DNA of 35,907 nucleotides, from positions 1-35,907 of the forward strand of contig JASHQF010000007.1 of NCBI GenBank assembly GCA_030037695.1, given 5' to 3'. The notes under the pieces were generated by a model. That model was given only the letters and a program-made list of their open reading frames with translations, had not been told where the DNA came from and did not search any database. Below are positions 22,333 to 30,864 of this stretch, in pieces; position 1 is the first letter of the stretch, and every line of letters begins with the position of its first letter. The DNA comes from Thermoplasmata archaeon. Lineage in GTDB: Archaea; Thermoplasmatota; Thermoplasmata; Lutacidiplasmatales; UBA184. A program made the translations under genes and the position numbers.

Positions 22333-23356
22333 TCGCGAGCAGCTCGTCGAGCGCGGCGCGGAGCACCTCGACCGAGCGGGCGAGCTCGGCGACCGCGATC
22401 GATTCCCGGTTCGTGTGATCGAGCCGGGCCTCGCCGGGGCCGTAGGCCGCCCCCGGTACCCTCCACGCCGGGGCGACCAGGTTGAGGTCGGACGTGCCCG
22501 TCTTCCTCCAGACCGTGGGTCGACCCCCCGCCCGTCGGATCCCGCCGATCAGGGCCCGGGCGACCGGGTTGGTCGGGGGGACCTCGAGGGGTTCGACCCG
22601 GATGCGCGGTCGCACGGCGGCGGGGGCACCTTCCTGGGGGAGTCCCGCGAGAAGCTCGGCCGTCGACCGCCCGGGGGGAAGGCGGAAATCGACCGTCACG
22701 CGGGCCGTTTCGCGGCCGGCCACCGTCGCGCTCGTCCACCCGACGATCTTCGAACCGAGCGTACGGAACGGCGTCGGCCCCGGTGCCTCCTCCACGCTCC
22801 GACGGACCGCGGCGAGCCACGACGACGCTCGATCCGCCGCCGTCGGCTGGGCGGAGGCGAAGTGCGTGCGGGGCCCCGCGAACACGGCCTCGACCTGGAG
22901 CTCCCCTTTGTACCCTACCGTGACCCCGTCCCATCCGCTGGGCTCCCCGGCGATCACGGCGTCCGGGCGGTGCCCCCGGAGGAGATGGCGAGCGCCCCGG
23001 CTGTCGATCTCCTCCTCGACCGCCGCGACGACCCGGTACTCCCCGGGGGAGGAGAGGCGCGGGCCCGCGAGGAGCGCCGCGGCGAGCGGGCCCTTCGCGT
23101 CGACCGCCCCTCGCCCGTACACCCGGCCGCGGGCGGACCGCACCGGGAGGCGCCCCTCGACCGTGTCGATGTGGCCGAGGTACATCACGGAAGGCCGACC
23201 GCGCCCCCGGCGCGCGATCCCGTTGCCGACCGCGTCGATCGCGGTCGAGTACCCTAGGGCGCGGGCCGCCCGAACGAAGGCGAGCACCGCCGGCCGCTCC
23301 CGCCCGGAAGGACTGTACGCCCGCAGGAGGGGGAGGAGCAGCGCCTCCTCATCCAC
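22295..23356 (-). CDS. lysK: [LysW]-lysine/[LysW]-ornithine hydrolase
   Basis: The 353-residue M20-type metallopeptidase releases lysine or ornithine from the LysW carrier, the last step of the carrier pathway. Visible metal ligands are H62 in G-H-I-D-T-V, D86 in G-A-V-D-A-K-G-P, E114/E115 in A-A-V-E-E-E-I-D-S-R-G, E138 in G-E-P-S-G-W-D-G, and a late H in R-L-D-H-T-N-R-E. Related ArgE and DapE enzymes are longer or have different surrounding motifs, and the linked lysW settles the call. GTG 23356 overlaps the lysJ stop by 8 bases; no in-frame ATG fits. It is the last gene of the operon and converges on the pirin gene. Confidence 0.92.
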   Translation of the reverse strand: MDEEALLLPLLRAYSPSGRERPAVLAFVRAARALGYSTAIDAVGNGIARRGRGRPSVMYLGHIDTVEGRLPVRSARGRVYGRGAVDAKGPLAAALLAGPRLSSPGEYRVVAAVEEEIDSRGARHLLRGHRPDAVIAGEPSGWDGVTVGYKGELQVEAVFAGPRTHFASAQPTAADRASSWLAAVRRSVEEAPGPTPFRTLGSKIVGWTSATVAGRETARVTVDFRLPPGRSTAELLAGLPQEGAPAAVRPRIRVEPLEVPPTNPVARALIGGIRRAGGRPTVWRKTGTSDLNLVAPAWRVPGAAYGPGEARLDHTNRESIAVAELARSVEVLRAALDELLATTGALRRSADGA

Positions 23357-24503
23357 GGACGATCGCCTCCTCGACCGCGGCGAGGCCGGCCGCCCAATCC
23401 TCCTCGGGGATCACGAGCGGCGGGATCAAGCGGAGCACGGTCGATCCCGCCGAGATCGCCAGGAAGCCGCGCTCCTCCAGCGCCGCGAGGATCGGGGCGA
23501 CCCGCTCCCGCAGCTCCACGCCGAGGAGCAGGCCGAGCCCCCGCACCTCCCGGATCCGTTCGGAGCGGATCCCCCGGAGACGGTCGAGGGCCAGCTGGCC
23601 CAGCCGCTCGGCGCGCTCGGCGAGGCGGTCGCGGACGACCGTCTCAAGGGCCGCGATCCCCGCCGCGCACGCCAGCGGGCTGCCGCCGAACGTGGAGTGG
23701 TGGGACCCCTGGAACCGGGACTCGACCTCGGGGGTCGTCACGGTCGCGCCGATCGGCACGCCGCCGGCGAGCGATTTGGCGAGGGTGAGGAGATCCGGGA
23801 CGACCCCCGCGTGCTGGAAGGCGAACAAGCGGCCGGTGCGGCCGATCCCGGTCTGCACCTCGTCGAACCCGAGGAGCGCCCCGACCCGTTCGGTCACCGT
23901 ACGCGCCGCGCGGAGGTACTCGGCGCTGGCGACGTGGACCCCGCCTTCCCCCTGCACCGGTTCGATCAGGAGCAGGGCGGTCCGCTCGTCGACCTCGCTC
24001 TCGAGGTCCTCGGGCTCGTTGAAGCCGACGTGGGCGAACTCGGGGACCAGCGGCTCGAACGGTTCTCGCAGCTCGCGGCGCCACGTCGCGCTGAGGGCCC
24101 CCAGGGTCCGTCCGTGAAACCCGCGACGAGCCGCGACGATCTTGGGGCGGCGCGTCGCGCTGCGCGCGATCTTGATCGCCGCCTCGACCGCCTCGGTCCC
24201 CGAATTGGACAGGAACACCGACCCGAACGACGGGGGCAGGAGCGACAGGAGCTTGCGGAGGAACTCGGTCCGAACGGGGCTCTCGTAGCCGCTCCCCAGG
24301 TAGAGCAGCTCGCCGGCCTGGGCTTGGATCGCCCGCACGACGTCCGGGGCCGAAGCACCCAGGTTGCCGACGCCGTGGCTCGCCCCGAGATCGACGTACC
24401 GCCGACCGGAGGCGTCGAACCACGAGGCCCCCTCGGCCCGTACGATCACCGGTCGCGCGCGGCCGTGCGCACCGAACTCTGCCCCACCGCCCGGCCCGCT
24501 CAC
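23349..24503 (-). CDS. lysJ: [LysW]-aminoadipate/glutamate semialdehyde transaminase
   Basis: A 384-residue class III aminotransferase that puts an amino group on the LysW-bound semialdehyde, giving LysW-lysine or LysW-ornithine. Signatures are N-S-G-T-E-A-V-E-A-A-I-K (100-111), F-D-E-V-Q-T-G (D214 pairs with the pyridine nitrogen), the PLP lysine K243 in L-A-K-S-L-A-G-G-V-P-I-G, and S-T-F-G-G-S-P-L-A-C. ArgD is the close homologue. GTG 24503 forms a GTGA overlap with the lysZ stop. The frame stays open upstream inside lysZ, but nothing conserved is there. Confidence 0.93.
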   Translation of the reverse strand: MSGPGGGAEFGAHGRARPVIVRAEGASWFDASGRRYVDLGASHGVGNLGASAPDVVRAIQAQAGELLYLGSGYESPVRTEFLRKLLSLLPPSFGSVFLSNSGTEAVEAAIKIARSATRRPKIVAARRGFHGRTLGALSATWRRELREPFEPLVPEFAHVGFNEPEDLESEVDERTALLLIEPVQGEGGVHVASAEYLRAARTVTERVGALLGFDEVQTGIGRTGRLFAFQHAGVVPDLLTLAKSLAGGVPIGATVTTPEVESRFQGSHHSTFGGSPLACAAGIAALETVVRDRLAERAERLGQLALDRLRGIRSERIREVRGLGLLLGVELRERVAPILAALEERGFLAISAGSTVLRLIPPLVIPEEDWAAGLAAVEEAIVRG

Positions 24504-25294
24504 GCGATCACCGTGCCGTGGCCCGCGAGCGCCGCCGCGATCGGACGATCGACCGAGGAGGGGGCGATGATCGCTCGCCCGACCCCGGTGGCGACGGCCT
24601 GCCGCGCCGCCAGGAGCTTCTTGCGCATCCGACCCGAAGCGAGGGGCAGCACGGCATCGACCTCGGCCGGGGCGACGCGGGGGACGACGGAGGCGGGGTC
24701 GCCGGGGGCCCGCAGGAGGCCGGGTACGTTGGTGAGCAGCACGAGCTCCGTCGCCCCGATCGCCGTGGCGACGCCCGCCGCCACCTGGTCGGCGTCGACG
24801 TTGACGATCTCGCCGGTCTCGGTGACGGCCGGGGGCCCGACGACCGGGAGGATCTGGCCCGCGAGCATCCACCGCAGGAGGTCGCCGTCGACGCGCTCCA
24901 CGGCGCCCGCGAGCTCGTCGGGGAGATGGACGACCTTCTCGCCGACCCGGGCGCGGGCCCCGGTCTTCTTCCGGGCAAGGATCAACCGGCCGTCCACGCC
25001 CGACAGCCCGATCGCGCGCACCCCCCGGGCCCCGAGCGTCGCGACGAGATCGGTCTGGACCCGGCCGGCGAGGCCGAGGACGACCGCCTCGAGGTGGCGC
25101 GCGTCCGACCGACGGGAGACGACCCCGCTCGGGCTCGTGTAGTACTCGGGCGCGATCCCGAGCGCGGCGCTGATCCGGTCGACCTCGGCCGATCCGCCGT
25201 GGACCAGGACGCAGTCGGGCCGGTCGACGAGCTCTTCGGCGAGCGCCGCGACGGTATTGCCGGGAGCCCCTCCGATCTTCACGACGATCGCCAC
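24500..25294 (-). CDS. lysZ: [LysW]-aminoadipate/[LysW]-glutamate kinase
   Basis: The 264-residue amino-acid kinase phosphorylates the side-chain carboxylate of the LysW-bound amino acid. It starts V-V-K-I-G-G-A (ATP-binding lysine K6), continues V-L-V-H-G-G-S (substrate loop), and has the C-terminal N-V-D-A-D-Q-V-A-A-G-V-A-T-A and L-L-T-N-V-P-G-L-L segments of the ArgB/LysZ family. The start is GTG 25294, chosen because a GAGGAGG ribosome-binding site sits 5 bases before it and the conserved strand begins at once. Whether it prefers aminoadipate, glutamate or both cannot be decided by eye. Confidence 0.93.
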   Translation of the reverse strand: MAIVVKIGGAPGNTVAALAEELVDRPDCVLVHGGSAEVDRISAALGIAPEYYTSPSGVVSRRSDARHLEAVVLGLAGRVQTDLVATLGARGVRAIGLSGVDGRLILARKKTGARARVGEKVVHLPDELAGAVERVDGDLLRWMLAGQILPVVGPPAVTETGEIVNVDADQVAAGVATAIGATELVLLTNVPGLLRAPGDPASVVPRVAPAEVDAVLPLASGRMRKKLLAARQAVATGVGRAIIAPSSVDRPIAAALAGHGTVIA

Positions 25295-25311
25295 CGCTGC
25301 CTCCTCGCGAT

Positions 25312-26337
25312 CTAGACCGGGTGCAGCCCGAGGAACCCGAGGCCGGTCGTCTCGGGGAAACCGGCGCGCACGTTCAGGCACTGCACGGCGTTCCCGGCCG
25401 CCCCCTTGCCCAGGTTGTCGAGCGCCCCGAGCACCACCGTCCGGCGGGTGTGCGGGTCGGCGGCGAAGCCGAGGTCGCAGAAGTTCGTGCCCGCCAGGAT
25501 CTTCGGCTCGGGTTCCCGGTGGATCCCGTCCGCCTCGTGCACGAGGCGAACGAACGGTTCCTCGCCGTACGCCCGGCGGTACAGTTGCCAGAGCCCCTTC
25601 TCCTCGAGCGGCTCGGTCGGGAACGCGTGGACCGTCGCGAGGACCCCACGGACCGCCTCGACCGCGTGGCAGGAGAGCGCCACGGTCGCGCCCGTCTCCT
25701 GCTCGATCTCGGCCGTGTGGCGGTGGCCGGCCGGGGCGTAGGCGCGCATCACGCCGGAGCGCTCCGCGTGGAGCCCCGCGGGCCCGGCGTCACGGCCGCT
25801 CGCCGACGATCCGCTCTTCGCGTCGATCACCACCGGGCGGGCTCCCAAGAGCCCGGCGGCCGCGAGGGGCCGCACCGCCAGGATCGCCGCGGTCGAGATG
25901 CAACCCGGGACCGCGATGAGGCGCGCCCGGCGGAGCTGGTCCCGGTGGAGCTCGGGCAACCCGAAGACGGCGTCCGCGAGGAGCGCGGTGTCGGTGCGCT
26001 CCGTCCGGTAGTAGTGGGCGTACGCGGCCGGGTCCTTCAGTCGGAAATCGGCGGAGAGGTCGATGACGAGGCTTCCGCCGTCCAGGAGCCCCGGTACGAT
26101 CGGGGCGGACTCGGTGTGCGGGGTCGCCAAGAACGTCACGTCCGTGGGCTGGAGCTCGGTCCGGGGGACGAACTGGAGCCGGGTCGCCTTGCGCAGGTTC
26201 GGGTGGGCCTTGGCGATCGGCTTGCCCGCCATCGTCTCCGAGGTGACCTGCGTCAGCTCGACCTCGGGGTGCCCGAGCAGGAGGCGCACGAGCTCGCCGC
26301 CGACGTACCCCGAGCCGCCGACGACCGCCGCCTTCAT
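25312..26337 (-). CDS. lysY: [LysW]-aminoadipate/glutamyl phosphate reductase
   Basis: The 341-residue NADPH-dependent reductase converts the LysW-linked acyl phosphate to the semialdehyde. The nucleotide loop is G-G-S-G-Y-V-G-G-E (7-15), and the catalytic cysteine is C146 in V-P-G-C-I-S-T-A. The N-F-C-D-L-G-F-A and N-L-G-K-G-A-A-G-N-A-V-Q motifs near the end are typical of the ArgC/LysY family. ATG 26337 overlaps the lysX stop as ATGA. A 17-base gap with a ribosome-binding site leads to lysZ. Confidence 0.95.
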   Translation of the reverse strand: MKAAVVGGSGYVGGELVRLLLGHPEVELTQVTSETMAGKPIAKAHPNLRKATRLQFVPRTELQPTDVTFLATPHTESAPIVPGLLDGGSLVIDLSADFRLKDPAAYAHYYRTERTDTALLADAVFGLPELHRDQLRRARLIAVPGCISTAAILAVRPLAAAGLLGARPVVIDAKSGSSASGRDAGPAGLHAERSGVMRAYAPAGHRHTAEIEQETGATVALSCHAVEAVRGVLATVHAFPTEPLEEKGLWQLYRRAYGEEPFVRLVHEADGIHREPEPKILAGTNFCDLGFAADPHTRRTVVLGALDNLGKGAAGNAVQCLNVRAGFPETTGLGFLGLHPV

Positions 26338-27185
26338 CGTCGGGCGACCTCAAGCGCGTAGTCGACGATCCGGCCGGCCACGTCGACCCCGGTCGCTCCC
26401 TGCAGGGCCTTGAACTCCGGGGTCGGATTCACCTCGTGGACCACGAGCTCCCCCCGCCGCTCCATCAGGTCGACCGCGAGGACCCCGCCGCCGACCGCCT
26501 GGGCCGCGCGCACGGCGAGCTCGGTGAGCTCCGGGCCGAGCGGGGCGGGCTCGGCGACGGCCCCCCGGGCGGCGTTGGTGCGCCAGTCGTCCGAGCGCCG
26601 GTACATCGCCCCGACGACGGTATCGCCGACGACGAACGCCCGGAGGTCCCGCCCGGGCTTCTCCACGAACTCCTGCACGTAGAACACCGAGTGGATCGGC
26701 GAAGGGAGCGCCTCCTTGTGCTCGAGGATCTGCTCGGCCGACGCCGGGTCGTCGACCTTGGCGAGGAGCCGGCCCCACGAGCCGACCGCGGGCTTGAGGA
26801 CGGCCGGGTAGCCGATCGCCTCGATCGCCTTCGTCGCCGCTTCCGGGGAGAGCGCCACGATCGTCCGGGGGGTCGGGATCCCCCGTTCCGCGAGCCGCAG
26901 GGAGGTCCGGACCTTGTCCCCCGCGAGCTCGAGGACGTCAGGCTCGTTGACGGTCCGGACCCCGTAGTGCTCGAAGCACCGGCCGGCGTAGACGGCCCGG
27001 GTGTGGCTCACGCTGCGGTTGAGGACCACGGGAGGGAGCCCCTCCGGGCGTTCGAGCCCGAACGTGACGTCCCGGTCGTCGAACCGGACCAGCCGGACGC
27101 CGCGGCTCTCCGCCGCGGCGAGGATCGCCTTCTCTTCGGGGCGGACGATCGTCAGGAAGAGCCCGAGGGACGGGCCGCTACTCAC
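26334..27185 (-). CDS. lysX: LysW--aminoadipate/glutamate ligase (ATP-grasp)
   Basis: The 283-residue RimK-type ATP-grasp enzyme joins the amino group of alpha-aminoadipate or glutamate to the C-terminal glutamate of LysW. Visible parts are the ATP-grasp lysine K131 in V-L-K-P, the loop G-S-W-G-R-L-L-A-K (135-143), and the metal-binding E-V-N-P-T-P-E-F-K (251-259). That last motif separates strict LysX from the glutamate-specific ArgX or dual enzymes; I cannot assign specificity safely, but the argG/argH linkage implies glutamate is used at least partly. GTG 27185 overlaps the lysW stop by 8 bases (GTGAGTAG). Confidence 0.93.
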   Translation of the reverse strand: MSSGPSLGLFLTIVRPEEKAILAAAESRGVRLVRFDDRDVTFGLERPEGLPPVVLNRSVSHTRAVYAGRCFEHYGVRTVNEPDVLELAGDKVRTSLRLAERGIPTPRTIVALSPEAATKAIEAIGYPAVLKPAVGSWGRLLAKVDDPASAEQILEHKEALPSPIHSVFYVQEFVEKPGRDLRAFVVGDTVVGAMYRRSDDWRTNAARGAVAEPAPLGPELTELAVRAAQAVGGGVLAVDLMERRGELVVHEVNPTPEFKALQGATGVDVAGRIVDYALEVARR

Positions 27186-27339
27186 CCCAATCCTCGGCCT
27201 CTTTCGGGGCCGTCTCGACCGCGAACGGGGCCGTGGTGAGGACCTCGAGCTCCGTCCCGCAGTCCGGGCAGGGGAAGATCTCCCCTACGATCTTTTCGTC
27301 GTTGGCGACGCTGGCCGCACACGTGGGGCATTCGGTCAT
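27178..27339 (-). CDS. lysW: LysW amino-group carrier protein
   Basis: A 53-residue acidic carrier, easily missed because it is so short. It holds a zinc-ribbon of four cysteines (C4, C7, C24, C27, as C-P-T-C and C-P-D-C) and ends in the diagnostic E-D-W-G-E. The last glutamate carries the substrate amino acid through the steps of LysX, LysZ, LysY, LysJ and LysK. ATG 27339 overlaps the argH stop as ATGA, and the 3' end overlaps the lysX GTG by 8 bases. This tight packing suggests carrier and ligase are made together. The acidic globular surface expected for docking (many E and D) is present. Confidence 0.97.
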   Translation of the reverse strand: MTECPTCAASVANDEKIVGEIFPCPDCGTELEVLTTAPFAVETAPKEAEDWGE

Positions 27340-28778
27340 GCTGGTGCCTCCCGGACGAGGCGGTCGACGTCGTCGACCGACCGTGCGAGGGAGGAAAGGG
27401 AACGTTGGCGCTCCTCGAGCCGCGCGTGGGCGAGCGCGAACTGGCGGGCGAGCGGGGTCTCGCCCGGACCGCCCGGGGAGATGCGACGATCGCTCGCGGC
27501 CTTGGGGTCGAGCGCCGCACCGAGCCCGGGGGCGAGGGCGAGCAGCCGCCGCCGGACCTCGTCCGGACTGAGGGCGGTCGTGCCCGGACCGAGGGCCGCG
27601 GCGACCGCCTCGTGGGCCTGCCGGAACGTGCGACCCCCGGCGACGAGATGCTCGGCGACATCGGTCGCGTAGAGCTCCGGGTCGCTCGCCGCGCTCGTCA
27701 GTCGTGCCCGGTCGAACCGGAGCTTGCCGACGAGCACCGCGAGCGCCTCGAGGGTCCCCTCGACGCTCGCGACGGCGTCCAGGACGGGGCCCTTGTCCTC
27801 CTGGAGGTCCCGATCGTAGGCGAGCGGCAGCCCTTTGAGCGTCGTGAGGAGGGCGAGCAGGTCACCGACCGCACGGCCGGTCTTGCCGCGCACGAGCTCG
27901 GCGACGTCCGGGTTGCGCTTCTGGGGCATCGCGCTGCTGCCCGAGCCCAGGTCGGGCGTGCGGTCGAGGAAGGCGAACTCCCGGGAGGAGAACAGCACGA
28001 TCTCCTCGCCGAGGGCGCTCGCGTGGACCGCGAGCAGGGCGAGGTCGAACAGGAGCTCGGCGAAGTAGTCCCGGTCGCTCACCGCATCGAGCGAGTTCTC
28101 GAACGCGCGGGCAAAGCCGAGGCGCTCGGCCACGTACGCGGGATCGATCGGGAGGGTGGTGCCGAGGAGCGCCCCCGCGCCCAGGGGCGAGACGCTCGCC
28201 CGCGCGGCGGTCGCCGCGAGCCGATCGAGGTCCCGGTCGAACCGCCAGAAATGCGCGAGCAGGTGGTGGCCGAGGGCGCCCGGCTGCGCCCGCTGCAGGT
28301 GCGTGTACCCGGGCATCGGTGTGGCCCGCTCCTCGGCCGCCCGATCGACCAGGGCCCGCTGGAGCTCGAGGAGGCGCCGACCGAGGCCCGCGATCGCGGC
28401 CCGCAGGTACAACCGCTCGTCGAGCGCGATCTGATCGTTGCGGCTCCGGGCGGTGTGGAGCTTGCCCCCCACGGGGCCGAGGAGCTCCGTCAGGCGGACC
28501 TCGACGTTCGTGTGGACGTCCTCGAGATCGGTCCGCCACGGGAACGTTCCCGTGGCGATCTCTCCCGCGATCGTCCGCAGTCCCCGCACGATCGCCTGCG
28601 CCTCCGCGGGGGGGACGATCCCCGTCCGGCCGAGCATCTCGGCGTGCGCGATGCTACCGGCCAGGTCGAACGGGGCGAGGGCCCGATCCACGGCGAGGGA
28701 GCTCAGGAAGGCGATCGTGGGGGTGCGCACGTAGGAAGGCCCGGGGACCGCTGTGGCGGCCGGTGCGGCCGGGGCCAT
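27336..28778 (-). CDS. argH: Argininosuccinate lyase
   Basis: The 480-residue fumarase-superfamily enzyme cleaves argininosuccinate to arginine and fumarate. Signatures are H-T-A-R-S-R-N-D-Q (108-116), the T-H-L-Q region with H160, and the mobile catalytic loop G-S-G-S-S-A-M-P-Q-K-R-N-P-D (278-291). The N-terminus lacks the common W-G-G-R-F opening and has an Ala/Pro-rich stretch instead, although L-A-P-F-D-L-A-G-S-I-A-H is conserved. ATG 28778 lies two bases after the argG stop. The stop overlaps the lysW start. Confidence 0.95.
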   Translation of the reverse strand: MAPAAPAATAVPGPSYVRTPTIAFLSSLAVDRALAPFDLAGSIAHAEMLGRTGIVPPAEAQAIVRGLRTIAGEIATGTFPWRTDLEDVHTNVEVRLTELLGPVGGKLHTARSRNDQIALDERLYLRAAIAGLGRRLLELQRALVDRAAEERATPMPGYTHLQRAQPGALGHHLLAHFWRFDRDLDRLAATAARASVSPLGAGALLGTTLPIDPAYVAERLGFARAFENSLDAVSDRDYFAELLFDLALLAVHASALGEEIVLFSSREFAFLDRTPDLGSGSSAMPQKRNPDVAELVRGKTGRAVGDLLALLTTLKGLPLAYDRDLQEDKGPVLDAVASVEGTLEALAVLVGKLRFDRARLTSAASDPELYATDVAEHLVAGGRTFRQAHEAVAAALGPGTTALSPDEVRRRLLALAPGLGAALDPKAASDRRISPGGPGETPLARQFALAHARLEERQRSLSSLARSVDDVDRLVREAPA

Positions 28779-28780
28779 CG

Positions 28781-30025
28781 TCAGGTCCGCCGCCGCGCCG
28801 GTCGGGGGTTCGGCGCCTCCGCGGCGACCGGGGCGGGCGCGGTCGCGGCCCAGGTGCGCGCCGGGAGGCCCCAGACGTAGATGAACCCCTCCGCCATCTC
28901 GGGGCGGAACCGATCGCCCGAGGCGTACGTCGCGAGCGACGGTTGGTAGAGCGAGTAGGGGGACCGCCGGCCGGCGATCGAAGCGGTCCCCTTGAACAGC
29001 TTCATCGACACCTCCCCCGAGATCCGCTCCTGCGTCGATCGGACGAACGCGTCGAGCGCCTCGCGCAGCGGAGCGAACCACAGCCCGTCGTAGATCAGCG
29101 AGGCGTAGCGAAGCTCGACCGACCGCTTGAACTCGAGGACATCGCGGGGCAGGATGAGGGCCTCGAGCGCCTGGTGCGCCCGCACCAGCACCGACGCCGC
29201 GGGGCATTCGTAGATCTCGCGGGACTTGATCCCCACCACCCGGGACTCGAGGTGATCGATCCGACCGACGCCGTGCTCGCCCGCCAGGGCGTTCAGGCGT
29301 TCGATCAGGACGTCCGAGGGGAGCCGCTCACCGTCGAGCGCGATCGGCGCGCCCCGCTCGAACTCAAGCTTGACGTACTGCGGGACCTCGGGAGCGGTCT
29401 GGGGCGACCGGGTCCAGCCGAACACCTCCTCGGGCGGCTCGACGGCCGGGTCCTCGAGGACCCCGCACTCGATCGAGCGGCCCCAGAGGTTCTCGTCGGT
29501 GCTGTAGGGTGACGCGCGGGTCGCCGCGACCGGGATCCCGTGGGCCTCGGCAAAGGCGACCTCCTCTTCCCGCGTCATCCTCCACTCCCGCGCCGGGGCG
29601 ATCACCCCGAGCTCGGGCGCGAGGCTCGTGGTCGAGAGATCGAAACGGACCTGGTCGTTGCCCTTGCCGGTGCAGCCGTGGGCGACGAACGCCGCGTGCT
29701 CCTTCCGGGCGATCGCCACCAGGTGACGCGCGATCAGCGGCCGGGCGAGCGCGGTGCTGACCGGATAGACCCCCTCGTAGAGGGCGTTCGCCCGGAGCGC
29801 CGGCACCACGAACTCGTCGGCGAACTCCCGCTTGGCGTCCGCCACGTAGGCGGCGACCGCGCCCGACGCTTCGGCCTTCGCCCGCACGCGCTCGAGATCG
29901 ACGGGCTGGCCGACATCGACCGTGAGCGTGACGACATCGAGCCCCTTGGTCTCCCGCAGCCAGGGGATCGCGACCGAGGTGTCGAGCCCCCCCGAGTAGG
30001 CGAGCACTACCTTCTGTCGGACCAA
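28781..30025 (-). CDS. argG: Argininosuccinate synthase
   Basis: The 414-residue enzyme condenses citrulline and aspartate with ATP. The N-terminal pyrophosphatase loop A-Y-S-G-G-L-D-T-S (9-17) is perfect, and later family motifs (G-C-T-G-K-G-N-D-Q-V-R-F, E-N-L-W-G-R-S-I-E-C-G, G-R-I-D-H-L-E) are present. The start appears to be TTG 30025: the conserved strand follows within five codons and no ATG or GTG fits in frame. It is the first gene of the eight-gene operon; a TATA box (TATAAAT on the minus strand, 30073-30067) lies 48 bases upstream. The regulator gene at 30128 runs the other way. Confidence 0.96.
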   Translation of the reverse strand: MVRQKVVLAYSGGLDTSVAIPWLRETKGLDVVTLTVDVGQPVDLERVRAKAEASGAVAAYVADAKREFADEFVVPALRANALYEGVYPVSTALARPLIARHLVAIARKEHAAFVAHGCTGKGNDQVRFDLSTTSLAPELGVIAPAREWRMTREEEVAFAEAHGIPVAATRASPYSTDENLWGRSIECGVLEDPAVEPPEEVFGWTRSPQTAPEVPQYVKLEFERGAPIALDGERLPSDVLIERLNALAGEHGVGRIDHLESRVVGIKSREIYECPAASVLVRAHQALEALILPRDVLEFKRSVELRYASLIYDGLWFAPLREALDAFVRSTQERISGEVSMKLFKGTASIAGRRSPYSLYQPSLATYASGDRFRPEMAEGFIYVWGLPARTWAATAPAPVAAEAPNPRPARRRT

Positions 30026-30127
30026 CGGCGTCGCCTCGTGAACGACCGCGCCACGGCGCGCGAGGGATTTATAGGGCGCGACCGCCTACCGACACGATTG
30101 GGCATAACTGTCCAAATTTTGACAAAC
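30026..30127. promoter_or_regulatory. Divergent arginine-operon promoter region with a long dyad
   Basis: TTTATA (30068-30073) is nearly symmetric and can be read as a TATA box on either strand: 48 bases before the argG TTG, and 55 before the regulator ATG. At 30101-30132 there is a 32-base dyad that reaches into the regulator start codon: GGCAT-N3-TGTC-N-AAATTT-N-GACA-N3-ATGCC, with 24 of 32 positions symmetric. The central part, TGTC to GACA, is 30109-30124. This is the only strongly AT-rich stretch nearby and a good candidate operator. Confidence 0.65.
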
Positions 30128-30778
30128 ATGCCGAACCGAGCCCCCTCGATCGCCCGCCAGGTACGCGAGTACCTGGATGCGGACCCCGTCCTCGCCGACG
30201 CGATCCGCTCGGGCGTCGCGAACCACTCGGCGATCGCGCGTCGGGTCGCCCTCGATCTGGGGATGACGCGGCGGGAGGCGGTGATCGCGGCCGTGCGCCG
30301 ATTCCCGCGGGGCCGGGGCGAGGCGGTGCGGGAGGCCGGCGTCCGCCGCATCCTCCGCAAGAGCCGCATCGAGACCCGGACGAAGGTCGCGGCGATCACG
30401 CTCACCCTCGGTTCCGATGTCCTCCACCATCTCGGGGACGTCGTCGAGGAGCTGCTGGACGAGGGGTCGCTCTGCCGCGTCATCCAGGTCTCGCGGGGGA
30501 CGGTCGTGCTGGTGGACGAGGATTCCGTCGGCCGGGTGCTTCGGACGCTGAGGGAGGCCCAGGTCGTGCGCGTCCGCAAGGGCCTCGTCGAGGTCGCCGT
30601 CACGAGCCCGGAGAGCATCGAGGAGACCCCGGGGCTCCTCCGCCTCCTCACGGGGGTGCTCGCGAGCCAGGGGATCAACATCGTCGAGGCGCTCTCCTGC
30701 TACACCGACACGATCTTCCTCCTCCACCACAACGACCTCAGCGCGGCCGTCTCGGTGCTGACGAAGGCCCTCGTCTAG
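30128..30778 (+). CDS. ACT-domain amino-acid metabolism regulator (COG2150-like)
   Basis: A 216-residue protein. The N-terminal part (R-Q-V-R-E-Y-L-D-A-D-P-V-L-A-D-A-I-R-S-G-V-A-N-H-S-A-I-A-R-R) looks like a helical DNA-binding or winged-helix region. Residues about 80-145 and 150-216 look like a linker plus ACT domain (L-L-R-L-L-T-G-V-L-A-S-Q-G-I-N-I-V-E-A-L-S-C-Y), which usually binds an amino acid. Archaeal proteins of this type are annotated as predicted regulators of amino acid metabolism. ATG 30128 lies within the right arm of the dyad 30101-30132, so self-control is likely, and the divergent arg operon is the obvious target. Arginine, lysine or ornithine are the likely ligands (inference). 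Confidence 0.82.
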   Translation: MPNRAPSIARQVREYLDADPVLADAIRSGVANHSAIARRVALDLGMTRREAVIAAVRRFPRGRGEAVREAGVRRILRKSRIETRTKVAAITLTLGSDVLHHLGDVVEELLDEGSLCRVIQVSRGTVVLVDEDSVGRVLRTLREAQVVRVRKGLVEVAVTSPESIEETPGLLRLLTGVLASQGINIVEALSCYTDTIFLLHHNDLSAAVSVLTKALV

Positions 30779-30864
30779 GGCGCCCGGCGCGCTCAAACGG
30801 TAAGTGCGGGGGCGGGCTCGCGGTCCCTCCGGCCCCCTACCGAGGCAGGCCGCCCGGAGCGACA

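Noticed and set aside
24504..24872. Upstream extension of the lysJ reading frame within lysZ.
   Set aside because: The extension has no aminotransferase homology and overlaps a well-supported kinase gene; the GTGA junction at 24503-24500 explains the start.
29540..30127. Upstream extension of the ACT-regulator frame antisense to argG.
   Set aside because: It lies opposite argG coding sequence, shows no conserved residues, and would run through the divergent promoter. ATG 30128 is the natural start.
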